Source: Ruminococcus sp. UBA6407
Lineage (GTDB): Bacteria > Bacillota > Clostridia > Oscillospirales > Ruminococcaceae
Assembly (NCBI GenBank): GCA_002438605.1
Contig: DJPR01000043.1
Span: 5,784-54,099 of the forward strand
DNA: 48,316 bases
Direction: 5' to 3'
Part shown: in pieces, positions 17,669 through 26,657 of the stretch
Layout of the letters: every line of letters starts with the position of its first letter
How positions within the stretch are numbered: position 1 is the stretch's first letter
Program-made: the position numbers and the translations under genes
Notes under the pieces: generated by a model
Databases searched by the model: none
The model's input: only the letters and a program-made list of their open reading frames with translations
Told to the model about the DNA's origin: nothing

Positions 17669-18508
17669 CTAACATTCAGACTGACTGCAAAATGCCGAAT
17701 AAAGTTCGCTTTTTTTCAGTCCGCTTTCTTTAGCCGCAGTTTTACAGGCTTCAGAAGTTTTCATTCCTGAGCTAACAAGTTCAGCAACTCTGTCTAATAC
17801 ATTTTCAAATGTCATTTTATTTTCATCATCGGAAGAGTTTTTTCCGTCTAAAACAAGCACAAATTCACCTTTAGGATTTCTTTCCGTATAATAATCAACA
17901 GCTTCAGAAAGTGTGAGACGTATTACTTCCTCATAAATCTTTGTAAGCTCTCTGCATAATGATATTTTTCGATCTCCAAAATATTCAAGCATATCCTTTA
18001 ATGTATAGATAAGCTTATGAGGTGCTTCATAAAAAATCATTGTCCTTGTTTCATTTCTCAATGACTCAAGATGTTCATACCTCTGTTTTTTTGTTACAGA
18101 CAGAAAACCCTCAAAGGTAAATCTTGACGTATTAAGACCTGAAATTGCAAGTGCAGAAATTGCTGCACTTGGTCCGGGAACAACCTTAACATCAATATTG
18201 TTTTCATAGCACATTCTTACCAGCTTTTCACCGGGATCTGATATACAAGGCATTCCTGCATCGGTTACAACTCCTCCGTTTTCACCGTCAAGAAGTCTGG
18301 AAATGATTCCTTCGGCAACTGCTCTTGTGCTATGGTCATGATAGCTTATCAGTTGTTTTTTTATTTCAAACCTTGTAAGAAGTTTCAGGGTCACTCTTGT
18401 ATCCTCGGCACAAATAAAGTCAACGGACTTTAACGTATCAAGCTGTCGTAATGTTATGTCATCAAGGTTTCCAATCGGAGTTCCTATTACATATAGTGTA
18501 CCGCTCAT
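17669..18508 (-). CDS. rsmI: 16S rRNA (cytidine-1402-2'-O)-methyltransferase
   Basis: A 279-residue tetrapyrrole-methylase-fold enzyme that 2'-O-methylates C1402 in the decoding centre. Seen: LYVIGTPIGNLDDITLRQL at the N-terminus, FICAEDTRVTLKLL, GVVTDAGMPCISDPGEKLV, VPGPSAAISALAISGL and IFYEAPHKLIYTL. The C-terminal helix-rich tail is complete. It starts 3 bases after the preceding trmN6-like gene, an arrangement common in Firmicutes (yabB-rsmI neighbourhood). Confidence 0.95.
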   Translation of the reverse strand: MSGTLYVIGTPIGNLDDITLRQLDTLKSVDFICAEDTRVTLKLLTRFEIKKQLISYHDHSTRAVAEGIISRLLDGENGGVVTDAGMPCISDPGEKLVRMCYENNIDVKVVPGPSAAISALAISGLNTSRFTFEGFLSVTKKQRYEHLESLRNETRTMIFYEAPHKLIYTLKDMLEYFGDRKISLCRELTKIYEEVIRLTLSEAVDYYTERNPKGEFVLVLDGKNSSDDENKMTFENVLDRVAELVSSGMKTSEACKTAAKESGLKKSELYSAFCSQSEC

Positions 18509-18511
18509 TTT

Positions 18512-19228
18512 CTATTCCTTCCCTGTGTTGTATATTTCATTAAGCTCGTCAGTAAAGCCCGTATCTGTACGTATGTACATCTGAGGTTCAACCTTCATAA
18601 ATGGTTTTGAACCTTTTTTGCCTTCAATCAGAAAAAGCCATGGAGCTTCATCTGCATTTTTTGAAACAAAACGTAGTCTTTTCGGCTCTATATTATTTTT
18701 TTTCATGGCATAAATAACGTCGCTTAAACGTTCAGGACGGTTGCATATGCAAAGTCTGCCGCCAAATTTCAAAAGTCTTTCTCCTGCATGGCAAACATCA
18801 TTTATATTACACAACACCTCATGTCTTGCTATTTTCTGAGCAGTCAAAGAGCTTTCAATACCTGCATTTGCAGCTTTATACGGTGGATTGCACGTTACAA
18901 GGTCAAGCTGACCGACAGGTGCATTTTTCCAAAGTTCTTTTAAATCAGCATGAACAGGAATTATGTTTCTGGTTTCACTTTTATCCATGCCCATTTTAAG
19001 CTGTTCTACAGCGTCCTCTTGAATATCAACCGCATATATTATTTCAGGCGGCATTTTTTTCTGCATGATAAGCGGAATTATTCCGCAGCCTGTTCCAAGA
19101 TCGCAAACCTTATCTTTTTTTCTGTAGGCTGAAAAATCAGCAAGCAGAAAAGCGTCTGTTCCAAATCTGTGATTTTTACTTGCACATACAAAAATCTTAT
19201 CAGTCAGCTTTTCAAAAGAATAATCCAT
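18512..19228 (-). CDS. trmN6: tRNA1(Val) (adenine-37-N6)-methyltransferase-like (YabB/TrmN6)
   Basis: A 238-residue class I SAM methyltransferase. Motif I is VCDLGTGCGIIPLIMQKK, the acidic loop is AVDIQEDAVEQL, and the catalytic N6-adenine signature is TCNPPYK. An N-terminal YSFEKLTDKIFVCASKNHRFGTDAFLLADF opening is typical of the YabB/TrmN6 group. It overlaps the mnmA stop codon by one base and abuts rsmI, consistent with a translation-related operon. The tRNA target is inferred from the family. Confidence 0.88.
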   Translation of the reverse strand: MDYSFEKLTDKIFVCASKNHRFGTDAFLLADFSAYRKKDKVCDLGTGCGIIPLIMQKKMPPEIIYAVDIQEDAVEQLKMGMDKSETRNIIPVHADLKELWKNAPVGQLDLVTCNPPYKAANAGIESSLTAQKIARHEVLCNINDVCHAGERLLKFGGRLCICNRPERLSDVIYAMKKNNIEPKRLRFVSKNADEAPWLFLIEGKKGSKPFMKVEPQMYIRTDTGFTDELNEIYNTGKE

Positions 19229-20304
19229 TATTTTATTGTACCTCCGCCGACTACAATGTCACCGTCATAAAAAACAACAGCCTGTCCTTTTGTAACTGCT
19301 CTTTGCGGATTATCAAACACAACCTTATACTCGCCGTTTTCGAGCTTTGACAGAGTTGCCGGCTGTTCTGTCTGACTGTATCTTGTTTTGGCAGTTATTT
19401 TCACAGGCTCAAAAATATCCTCCTGTGAAATTATATTTACGTCCTCGGCAACAAGCTCTGAAGTATAGAGGTCAGCCTCATCACCAATAACAATTTTGTT
19501 GTTTTCAATGTCCTTGCTTACAACATAGGCAGGTTTGCCAAGAGCTATTCCAAGTCCCTTTCTCTGTCCTATTGTATAATTTATAATCCCCTTATGCTTA
19601 CCTAAAATTTTTCCGTTCACGTCCACAAAATCGCCGCATGGAGAGTCAGTTCCTTTAAAAGCTCGGATAAATGACGCATAATCACCGTCAGGCACAAAGC
19701 AAATATCCTGACTGTCAGGCTTTTTGGAATTTACCAATCCTGCCTCTTCGGCAATCTCTCTTACCTGAGATTTTTCAAGATTTCCAAGAGGGAAAAGAGT
19801 ATGTGCAAGCTGATTTTGAGTAAGAGAATAAAGAACGTATGTCTGATCCTTGCTCCTATCGGCAGGACGTTTCAGCAGATAACGCTTTCTCGCTTCATCA
19901 TATTCATTTATCGCATAATGTCCTGTTGCAATATAGTCATATTCAAGCTCCATTGCACGTCTGAGCATCTTATCAAATTTTATATGGCGGTTGCATTCAA
20001 TGCATGGATTAGGAGTTGCTCCGCACAAATAGCTTTCCGCAAACTGATTCATTACATATTCTTTGAAATTATCTTTAAAATTAAAGACAAGATGTTCAAA
20101 TCCCAGCTTATATGCAACACTTCGTGCATCTTCAACATCTGATAATGCACAGCAGGTTTTTTGTGCATTTTCTGCTTGTATTATATCTTCGTCAGAAAAA
20201 AGCTTGAGTGTAACTCCCATTACATCATATCCCTGATTTCTCAAAAGAAGTGCAGCAACAGAACTGTCCACTCCTCCGCTCATTCCAACCATAACCTTTT
20301 TCAT
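19228..20304 (-). CDS. mnmA: tRNA-specific 2-thiouridylase
   Basis: A 358-residue enzyme that thiolates U34 of Glu, Gln and Lys tRNAs. Seen: the PP-loop KVMVGMSGGVDSSVAALLL, the first catalytic Cys in GATPNPCIECNRHIKFD, TGHYAINEYD, DQTYVLYSLTQNQL, the second Cys in KPDSQDICFVPDGDY, and TIGQRKGLGIALGKPAYV. Full length. It begins 4 bases after the HAD gene in the same run. Confidence 0.97.
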   Translation of the reverse strand: MKKVMVGMSGGVDSSVAALLLRNQGYDVMGVTLKLFSDEDIIQAENAQKTCCALSDVEDARSVAYKLGFEHLVFNFKDNFKEYVMNQFAESYLCGATPNPCIECNRHIKFDKMLRRAMELEYDYIATGHYAINEYDEARKRYLLKRPADRSKDQTYVLYSLTQNQLAHTLFPLGNLEKSQVREIAEEAGLVNSKKPDSQDICFVPDGDYASFIRAFKGTDSPCGDFVDVNGKILGKHKGIINYTIGQRKGLGIALGKPAYVVSKDIENNKIVIGDEADLYTSELVAEDVNIISQEDIFEPVKITAKTRYSQTEQPATLSKLENGEYKVVFDNPQRAVTKGQAVVFYDGDIVVGGGTIK

Positions 20305-20308
20305 TAAA

Positions 20309-20959
20309 TCAATCCTTTATTATATCAGAAATCTCAAAAATATTATTTACAGTTTTATGTGCAATACGCCGAATTTTAATCCAATCAGCAGACGCTTCGG
20401 AGTCATAAACTCCAACTGTATAAAAACCCGCATTAACAGCAGTTTCAATACAATGAAGCGAATCTTCTGCTACAATAATTTCATCACATTTGATATTCAA
20501 ACGCTTTGCACATTCAAAATAAATTTCTGGAGAGGTTTTACCTGACTTAACGTCCTCTCCGGTGAGAATAAATTTAAATCTTTCCAAAATTCCGCAGCGC
20601 TTCAAAACCGCAGTGGCAAGACTTTTATATGTTGCTGTTGCAACACAATATGGTATTCTTTTTTTATCTAAAAAGTCAAGAAACTCAATTACACCTGATT
20701 TTAATTGTATGCTTTTTCTGTATTCCTCTGCTACAAGCTCCTCAATTCGCTTAATGACATATTCCTGAGTGCAGTCCAAACTGAATTCATGAATAAAATA
20801 ATCCGCAGCTTCTTTAATAGTCTTTTTTTTCATTATTTCCGAAATGTTTTCAGGAGGCTCAATTCCATTTTCTCTGAGAAAAATTCTGTCAGTATTATAC
20901 CATACTTTCATGGAATCAATCAATGTTCCGTCCATATCAAAAATAACGCCTTTTATCAA
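20309..20959 (-). CDS. HAD-superfamily hydrolase, beta-phosphoglucomutase-like
   Basis: 216 residues. The nucleophile motif VIFDMDGTLIDSM is followed by a helical cap (about 18-85), motif II in CVATATYKS, and Lys/acid motifs in KSGKTSPEIYFECAKRL and VAEDSLHCIETAVNAG. This is the subfamily containing beta-phosphoglucomutase and small phosphatases. The substrate is unknown. It lies 17 bases after the C39-like lipoprotein gene and 4 before mnmA. Confidence 0.85.
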   Translation of the reverse strand: MIKGVIFDMDGTLIDSMKVWYNTDRIFLRENGIEPPENISEIMKKKTIKEAADYFIHEFSLDCTQEYVIKRIEELVAEEYRKSIQLKSGVIEFLDFLDKKRIPYCVATATYKSLATAVLKRCGILERFKFILTGEDVKSGKTSPEIYFECAKRLNIKCDEIIVAEDSLHCIETAVNAGFYTVGVYDSEASADWIKIRRIAHKTVNNIFEISDIIKD

Positions 20960-20976
20960 GATAATTCTCCTTTATA

Positions 20977-21867
20977 TCAGTATATTATTACAGACTGCAT
21001 TTCAAGCTCATCATATCTTTCCTTAAAAGCATACATGGAGTAGGTCATTTCACCTTTAAGCGGGTCACATACCGTCACAGTTTCATTTGTATAGTCATAA
21101 CCCGTAAGCACCATACAATGCTCATTTACATGCCACCACACTTCTTCTCCGTCAGGTGTAGTCCAGCAATATCTGTCCTCAGAAGGAACTAAGCTCATTG
21201 TTGCCCATACAACAACAGGGCAGTCATTTGATATGTAATAAAACAGCTCATCAAACTCTGTTCCTGTCATATCAAACGCATTTTCATCAGAGTCTGCATA
21301 TTTAAGATATTTATCGGCAGCATCAGCTATTACAGGAGCATAACACCCAAAGCCTACGCCGCTTCTCGGATCTCCGATAAATGCCTCATAAAATGAAGAA
21401 TTGCCATTATAGTCAATATTTAAAAAATCATCACACATTGTAAGCTTATCAACATAATATCCTTTATAATTAAGGAGTGTCGTAAGTGCGGTTATTTCAC
21501 AGCCTGTAGGAAGTTCAGGATTTTGATAAACAGGCTCGACATTAATATAATAATAATCAGGCAATATGCCATTATTAAACTGCGGCGGCTCTGCATTTAC
21601 AGCTGCGTTTAGTATAAGCTCATCATCAGCGGATATTGTTTTACTTTCGGCTTTTGTCAGTGTTTGTGAAGATTCAGGGCTTTCAGATGTTGTCTGCTGT
21701 TTTTGTGAGGTCATTGATTTTTCGTCAGAACTTGATGATGAAACATTTTTGCTTGTCGGTATCTCATCTTTTTTGTTTTTTGCAGAGCATGACACTATAA
21801 ATACAACCATTGCTAAAACAGCAATAAAAGCAAGAGTATTTGTAATCTTTAATTTTCTTCTTCTCAT
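20977..21867 (-). CDS. C39-like peptidase family lipoprotein
   Basis: 296 residues. An N-terminal basic and hydrophobic segment ends with the lipobox-like FIVSC, then a Ser/Thr/Lys-rich linker (about 30-75) and a papain-like domain (about 105-295). The candidate catalytic Cys is in LPTGCEITALTTLLNYKG, the His in WHVNEHCMVLTGYD, and the Asp/Asn in VCDPLKGEMTYSM. This matches extracytoplasmic C39-like proteases or related cell wall enzymes. The target is unknown. It begins the minus-strand run with HAD, mnmA, trmN6 and rsmI, though a surface protein there may simply be a neighbour. Confidence 0.82.
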   Translation of the reverse strand: MRRRKLKITNTLAFIAVLAMVVFIVSCSAKNKKDEIPTSKNVSSSSSDEKSMTSQKQQTTSESPESSQTLTKAESKTISADDELILNAAVNAEPPQFNNGILPDYYYINVEPVYQNPELPTGCEITALTTLLNYKGYYVDKLTMCDDFLNIDYNGNSSFYEAFIGDPRSGVGFGCYAPVIADAADKYLKYADSDENAFDMTGTEFDELFYYISNDCPVVVWATMSLVPSEDRYCWTTPDGEEVWWHVNEHCMVLTGYDYTNETVTVCDPLKGEMTYSMYAFKERYDELEMQSVIIY

Positions 21868-22221
21868 AAAGTAATTTTCCTCTTTCTTGTGAAATTATAT
21901 CAGGGTATACATGCAATAAGCAATTTTAAGGATGCACCGTATAGAAATGCTGCATATGCTTTGTACAGTGTTGCCTTAAAATAAAAAGCTTCCAAATTAT
22001 AGTGATTTCAAACACTAAAAAAGTCGAAAAATTTTTTAAAAAACAAAAAATAATTTGCATGCAAACACTGCTTTTATAGACATAAGAATGTACTTATAGA
22101 CTTCTATCACAGCACTTATCCCTCATACTATCGCAAAAAATACAATTCTACAGGTAGAAATTACGTCTGCCTGCGTCATTGCCTAAAGACTATAATATCA
22201 CACTTCTGCAAAAATTTCAAC
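21868..22221. other. Intergenic region with repeat copy F and weak promoter
   Basis: This gene-free stretch lies between two minus-strand genes. It holds repeat copy F (21926-21980) and a minus-strand TATAAT at 21996-22001 without a clear -35 box. There is also an A/T-rich stretch with the palindrome TTTGCATGCAAA around 22052-22063. I see no coding signal and no clear terminator for tmcAL. Confidence 0.4.
21926..21980. repeat. Dispersed palindromic repeat, copy F
   Basis: It begins TTAAGGATGCACCGTAT and ends CTTTGTACAGTGTTGCCTTAA, with imperfect inverted ends and a central GCTGCATATGC. It is in the 5' region of the C39-like lipoprotein gene. Confidence 0.7.
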
Positions 22222-23418
22222 TCATTCTATATCAATTGATATTTTTGACCTGTAATCCTTTTGTGCGGAGTTGACCTGTTCTAACGACAAACCGTAAATA
22301 TCAGAAGCTCTTACTTCAAGAGATGCATACCGTTTTGCTTCTTCACTTTTCTGAGAAAGACGTGCTATGGACGTATCAAAAGGTATAGCAGTTGAGCCCT
22401 TTGCTTTTGAAAGAATATCCTTTCCACGTTCATTAAACGCAAGTATCCGTCCATAAGGAGGCAGTATTTTTAAATCTGATTTTTTTATTCCTATAAGTGC
22501 TGAAAGCAAAATACGTCTGATTCTTGCCATAGTATAGCGTTTTGTTTTAATATTAAACAGCAGTTCGTCCAAAGAACTTGATTTTCTTGCCTCATATATT
22601 CTATGCTCAAGACCTTGTCCAACGTCATTGATTCCTGAAAGATATTCGGGACAAACTGTTCGGAGCATATACAAAATAACCCTCTCAAGACGATTTATAT
22701 CCCCTATTTCACCGTTTTTCTTTGCTTGTGCAATTGCATCACTCCATATGGGTACAGTAAGCATGCTTATATCACGTCCGCTGCTCAGAATAGCCTCCCT
22801 GAGATAAGATGCACTTGCATACTCGTCTTTTATGAACATGCTGTCATGAGATGCATTTTTTCTTTTAATTGTAAATGCTTTCATTTTCGGAGTAAATCTT
22901 TTCATTGCTCTCATATACTCTATTGCAAGCAGATTATTGGGTTCGGAAATAATTTCAGCAGCTTCTATACTTTTACGCATAACAATTGAATTTAATGCTT
23001 TGGGATAAGTATATCCCATTTTAAGCAAACCGTTTATATCGTCAGCACAGGTAATTGCACATTTCTCAATTATTTCAGCAGTTTCTCTAAGCTGTTCAAT
23101 ATTTCCGCATTCACTTCCAAAAGAAATTTCATCAACTGCTCCCAAAGCTCCAAGAAGATATACTGCACCTTTGGCGTATATTTCTGCTGATGAAAGGCAA
23201 TATGGCACAGGAATTTCAATAACCAGATCTGCTCCTGATTTAACAGCAAGTTTTGCCCTGTCAAGCTTATCCATAATGGCAGCGTCACCTCGCTGAACAA
23301 AATTCCCGCTCATTACCGCAACAATATGTGTTGCACCGTTTTTCTTTGTTTCATTGATATGGTGAAGATGTCCATTGTGAAATGGATTGTATTCACAGAC
23401 TATTCCGCTTATTTTCAT
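22222..23418 (-). CDS. tmcAL: tRNA(Met) cytidine acetate ligase (TmcAL, YlbM family)
   Basis: A 398-residue nucleotidyltransferase-fold enzyme that uses acetate and ATP to acetylate the wobble cytidine of elongator tRNA-Met. Seen: the N-terminal GIVCEYNPFHNGHLHHI with the HxGH-type motif, VAVMSGNFVQRGDAAIMDKLDRAKLAV, ADLVIEIPVPYCLSSAEIYAKGAV and ISFGSECGNIEQL. The C-terminal alpha-helical part is complete (IRRILLSALIGIKKSDL). It has a GGAGG site 9 bases upstream. It neighbours ackA, divergently, which also handles acetate. Confidence 0.93.
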   Translation of the reverse strand: MKISGIVCEYNPFHNGHLHHINETKKNGATHIVAVMSGNFVQRGDAAIMDKLDRAKLAVKSGADLVIEIPVPYCLSSAEIYAKGAVYLLGALGAVDEISFGSECGNIEQLRETAEIIEKCAITCADDINGLLKMGYTYPKALNSIVMRKSIEAAEIISEPNNLLAIEYMRAMKRFTPKMKAFTIKRKNASHDSMFIKDEYASASYLREAILSSGRDISMLTVPIWSDAIAQAKKNGEIGDINRLERVILYMLRTVCPEYLSGINDVGQGLEHRIYEARKSSSLDELLFNIKTKRYTMARIRRILLSALIGIKKSDLKILPPYGRILAFNERGKDILSKAKGSTAIPFDTSIARLSQKSEEAKRYASLEVRASDIYGLSLEQVNSAQKDYRSKISIDIE

Positions 23419-23602
23419 AATAAAACCTCCAATTCAAGCAGTATATCGCAAAATCAATACGTCATTCTTGTAACGAATAACAGACTTACAAAGCCAATAA
23501 ACGTATTTTCAGCGTTACTGCAGTTATATTTCAAATATACCAACCATTGTAAGTATATTATTTGCATTTTTTTATCTTTTCTGACAAATTTTTAAAAAGG
23601 TC

Positions 23603-23630
23603 TTGCAATTTACAAAAAAAAGTATATAAT
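23603..23630 (+). promoter_or_regulatory. Promoter of ackA
   Basis: TTGCAA (23603-23608), 16 bases, TATAAT (23625-23630), about 45 bases before the start codon. AAGGGG precedes the ATG. Confidence 0.65.
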
Positions 23631-23676
23631 TATAATGTTAAAGAAATAATAATTTTTTAAGGGGCTGTTATTTTTT

Positions 23677-24879
23677 ATGATTATTTTGGTAGTTAATGCT
23701 GGTAGCTCATCTCTTAAATATCAGTTGATTGATATGAAAGACGAGAGCGTTATTGCAAAGGGAAACTGTGACAGAATCGGTATTGATGGTCACATCTCAC
23801 ATAAGACTTTCGATGGAAGAACCTATGAAGCAGACTGTTCTTTCCCAACACATACAGAAGCTTTTCAGAAGCTTGTAGAAACTCTTACAACAGGTGATGC
23901 ATCAGTTATTAAGAGCATGGACGAAATTTCAGCTGTAGGTCACAGAATAGTTCAGGGTGCTGAAATTTTTGACAAAACAACACTTGTTACCGATGAGGTT
24001 ATCAAGCAGATTGATGAACTTCAGGAACTTGCTCCTGTACATAATCACCCTCATGCACTTGCTCTCTGGGCTTGTAAAAAGGTAATTCCTGAAAATGTTC
24101 CTCAGGTTGTTGTATTTGATACTGCCTTCCACCAGACTATGCCTGAAAAGGCTTACATGTTCGGACTTCCTTACGAGGATTACGAAAAGTATCATGTAAG
24201 AAAGTATGGCTTCCATGGAACATCTCACAGATTTGTTTCCGCTGCTCTTGCTGAAACTGTCGGCAAGGATATCAAGGATTTAAAAATTATTTCATGTCAC
24301 CTCGGAAACGGCTCTTCAATTACTGCAATCGAGGGAGGTAAATCTATAGATACAACAATGGGCTTTACTCCTCTTGACGGTGTGCTTATGGGTACTCGTA
24401 CAGGCAGTGTTGACCCTTCTGCTGTAACATTCGTTGCTCAGAAACATGGATTTACTCCTAACGAAATGAGTGACTACATGAATAAAAAGTCAGGTTTCCT
24501 CGGACTTTCAGGTGTATCATCAGATAATCGTGAGGTTTCTGCTGCTGCCGCACATGGTGATAAAAGAGCATGTCTTGTAAATGAAATGCTTGCATATCAG
24601 ATAAAGAAAGACATCGGTGCATATACTGCTGCAATGAATGGCGTTGACGCTATCATATTTACAGGCGGTATCGGCGAAAATGATCCTCCGACAAGAGAAA
24701 ATTCATGTTCAGACCTTGATTTCTTCGGAATCAAGATTGACAAGGAGCTTAACAAAACTGTAAGAGGAAAGAAGTGTAAGATTTCAACTCCTGACTCTAA
24801 GGTTGAAGTCTGGGTAATTCCTACCAACGAGGAACTCCTTATTGCAAGAGATACACTTGCACTTATATCAAATAAGTAG
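23677..24879 (+). CDS. ackA: Acetate kinase
   Basis: A 400-residue enzyme converting acetyl phosphate and ADP to acetate and ATP in fermentation. Seen: ILVVNAGSSSLKYQLID, AVGHRIVQGAEIF, VFDTAFHQTMPEKAYMFGLP, RKYGFHGTSHRFVS, SCHLGNGSSITAI, DTTMGFTPLDGVLMGTRTGSVDP, FTGGIGENDPPTREN and the C-terminal IPTNEELLIARDT. Full length. No pta lies beside it in this window. It has its own promoter and terminator, and codons suggest strong expression. Confidence 0.98.
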   Translation: MIILVVNAGSSSLKYQLIDMKDESVIAKGNCDRIGIDGHISHKTFDGRTYEADCSFPTHTEAFQKLVETLTTGDASVIKSMDEISAVGHRIVQGAEIFDKTTLVTDEVIKQIDELQELAPVHNHPHALALWACKKVIPENVPQVVVFDTAFHQTMPEKAYMFGLPYEDYEKYHVRKYGFHGTSHRFVSAALAETVGKDIKDLKIISCHLGNGSSITAIEGGKSIDTTMGFTPLDGVLMGTRTGSVDPSAVTFVAQKHGFTPNEMSDYMNKKSGFLGLSGVSSDNREVSAAAAHGDKRACLVNEMLAYQIKKDIGAYTAAMNGVDAIIFTGGIGENDPPTRENSCSDLDFFGIKIDKELNKTVRGKKCKISTPDSKVEVWVIPTNEELLIARDTLALISNK

Positions 24880-24940
24880 TATATATTCATTATAGCATTT
24901 TTTACAGCAAAAAATCAATATATTTTCTTATTTTATACAA

Positions 24941-24986
24941 AAAACTGCGGTGCGTTAAGATTCGACGATATACCGCAGTTTTTTAT
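24941..24986 (+). terminator. Terminator of ackA
   Basis: AAAACTGCGGT and ACCGCAGTTTTTT form an 11-bp stem with a 20-base loop and a T run, about 60 bases after the ackA stop. Confidence 0.85.
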
Positions 24987-25037
24987 TCATTATAGAATGC
25001 TTTTGCTTAACGCTTGAAAAATTGACATTTTTTTCCC

Positions 25038-25066
25038 TTGACTTATAAACTGAAATTTTATATAAT
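25038..25066 (+). promoter_or_regulatory. Promoter of the sortase cluster
   Basis: TTGACT (25038-25043), 17 bases, TATAAT (25061-25066). It lies about 70 bases before the first gene of the three-gene surface cluster. Confidence 0.78.
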
Positions 25067-25134
25067 AAATATTGAAACAATCCTGATATATTAAGCAGGA
25101 ATCTATTCAAACTGCAATATGGAGGTATTTTAAT

Positions 25135-25989
25135 ATGAAAAGAAAATTTACTGCTTTTGCTGCATCCATCGCAGCCTCAATAAGCATTTTGGGCAATACA
25201 TTCTCAGTACAGGCAGCTACAGTAGATGATGTTGCAAGCGTTGCAAGAAGTCTTGGAGTTTCTGAATCTGTTATCCAGCAAGGATATAATGAATATTATA
25301 AAAATCCGGATAAATATACTTCTCAGGATTTCGATAATGCTATCTCATGTCTTTATCTTTACGAAGAAGATCTTGATGATATGATTGCACAGTATTTCGG
25401 CGTTCCAAACAATAATAATAACAATTCTACAACTCAGCCTGCAACTACTGCACCGCCAAATCAGACTAAACCTTCAGATGCTTCAGCAGGTAACAGCAAT
25501 GACAACGCCAACAACAAAACTCCTGAAAACTCTAATCCTTCAAATAATGAAAGGCCTATAAAGCAGTCTGATTTTATTAATATGACCATGCAGGAAAAAA
25601 TCGACTTCGTAAACAGTCTGCCTGAAAACGAAAGACAGAATTTCATTGCCAACCTCACTAACGAAGAAAGAAACAGTATACTTAAACAGCTTTCAGCTGA
25701 CGAAAAAATATCTATACTCTCTAATTTTGTTGACTTTGGCAATACCATGGGTCTGAATTTTCAAATTGACAATATTACTGATGAATCACTTGCAATGTCC
25801 GTAAGAAATAAGGATGGTGACTTGGTTGACATTTCAACTGTCGGTGTTTCTGTTGAAGATACAGGATATGATTACAGATTGTTTGCTGTGATTGCAAGCT
25901 CTGCAATACTGCTTTCCGCTTTCGGAATTTATATTATTGCTAAAAGACTTTCATCATCTGAAAAGTCGGAGGCTTCAAATGACAAATAA
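25135..25989 (+). CDS. Secreted surface protein, candidate sortase substrate
   Basis: 284 residues. A signal peptide (MKRKFTAFAASIAASISILG, cleavage likely after VQAA near 28) is followed by a small helical domain (about 29-88), an Asn/Thr/Pro-rich linker (about 90-140), and a helical domain with MTMQEKIDFVNSLPENERQ and LTNEERNSILKQL. The end has the layout of a cell wall sorting signal: VEDTG at residues 240-244, a hydrophobic stretch LFAVIASSAILLSAFGIYII and a basic AKR tail. VEDTG is not a canonical LPxTG. The gene overlaps the sortase gene by 11 bases, which supports a dedicated enzyme-substrate pair. It could instead simply be a C-terminally anchored membrane protein. No close family is recognised. 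Confidence 0.8.
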   Translation: MKRKFTAFAASIAASISILGNTFSVQAATVDDVASVARSLGVSESVIQQGYNEYYKNPDKYTSQDFDNAISCLYLYEEDLDDMIAQYFGVPNNNNNNSTTQPATTAPPNQTKPSDASAGNSNDNANNKTPENSNPSNNERPIKQSDFINMTMQEKIDFVNSLPENERQNFIANLTNEERNSILKQLSADEKISILSNFVDFGNTMGLNFQIDNITDESLAMSVRNKDGDLVDISTVGVSVEDTGYDYRLFAVIASSAILLSAFGIYIIAKRLSSSEKSEASNDK

Positions 25990-26647
25990 AAAGAAATCCA
26001 ACACTTTCGTTCTTATTATTACTCCTTTTTTAATTCTTATTATATGTATCTGTATTATTGCCGCAGTTTCAATAAAGCCTTACAATAAGTTCTCAACTTA
26101 TCTTGACATTGCTTTTATGGATACACTTAAAACCAAGTCAAACGGTGGAACTGTTGCAGGACTTCATATCAAAGATACTGACATTGATGTTGATTACTCT
26201 GCTTCAACAAGTCCAGAGGGCGAAGTTATACGTCCGCAATTTGGTGAACAGTTCGCTGTTTTGCGAAGCGATGCACTAAGCTTGAGTATTCCTGTATATT
26301 GGGGAAGCAGCAGTGAACTATTTGAGCATGGAGCATGTCAGGCATCTGATTCCGCTATTGTCGGTACAGAAGGAAATGCCGTAATAAGTGCTCATGTAAA
26401 TACCTTTTTCTCTGATTTGAATAAACTGAAAAAGGGCGATATTGTTACTGTAAACACTCAATACGGATATTTTACATATGAAGTATCTGAAATAATAGAA
26501 TTCAAGAAAAGCGATAAAAAATATGTTATCCCTACCAAAGATACAAAGCTTACTCTTTATACCTGCAAGACCGATATATTAGGTTCATCAGATATACGAA
26601 CAGGCGTTGTCTGCACATTGACGGACAAGCAGTTCTATACGGAATAG
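25979..26647 (+). CDS. Sortase (probable class D-like)
   Basis: 222 residues. An N-terminal transmembrane anchor (about 8-32, VLIITPFLILIICICIIAAV) precedes the sortase barrel. Catalytic residues can be placed: His139 in VISAHVN, Cys196 in TLYTC and Arg207 in SSDIRTGV. The TLYTC motif and compact size fit class C/D-type enzymes; class assignment needs a tree. It should join surface proteins to the wall or to each other. ATG 25979 overlaps the end of the upstream gene, suggesting translational coupling; the longer opening at 25892 would overlap it by nearly 100 bases and lacks a site. Confidence 0.9.
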   Translation: MTNKKKSNTFVLIITPFLILIICICIIAAVSIKPYNKFSTYLDIAFMDTLKTKSNGGTVAGLHIKDTDIDVDYSASTSPEGEVIRPQFGEQFAVLRSDALSLSIPVYWGSSSELFEHGACQASDSAIVGTEGNAVISAHVNTFFSDLNKLKKGDIVTVNTQYGYFTYEVSEIIEFKKSDKKYVIPTKDTKLTLYTCKTDILGSSDIRTGVVCTLTDKQFYTE

Positions 26648-26657
26648 GAGGGATAAA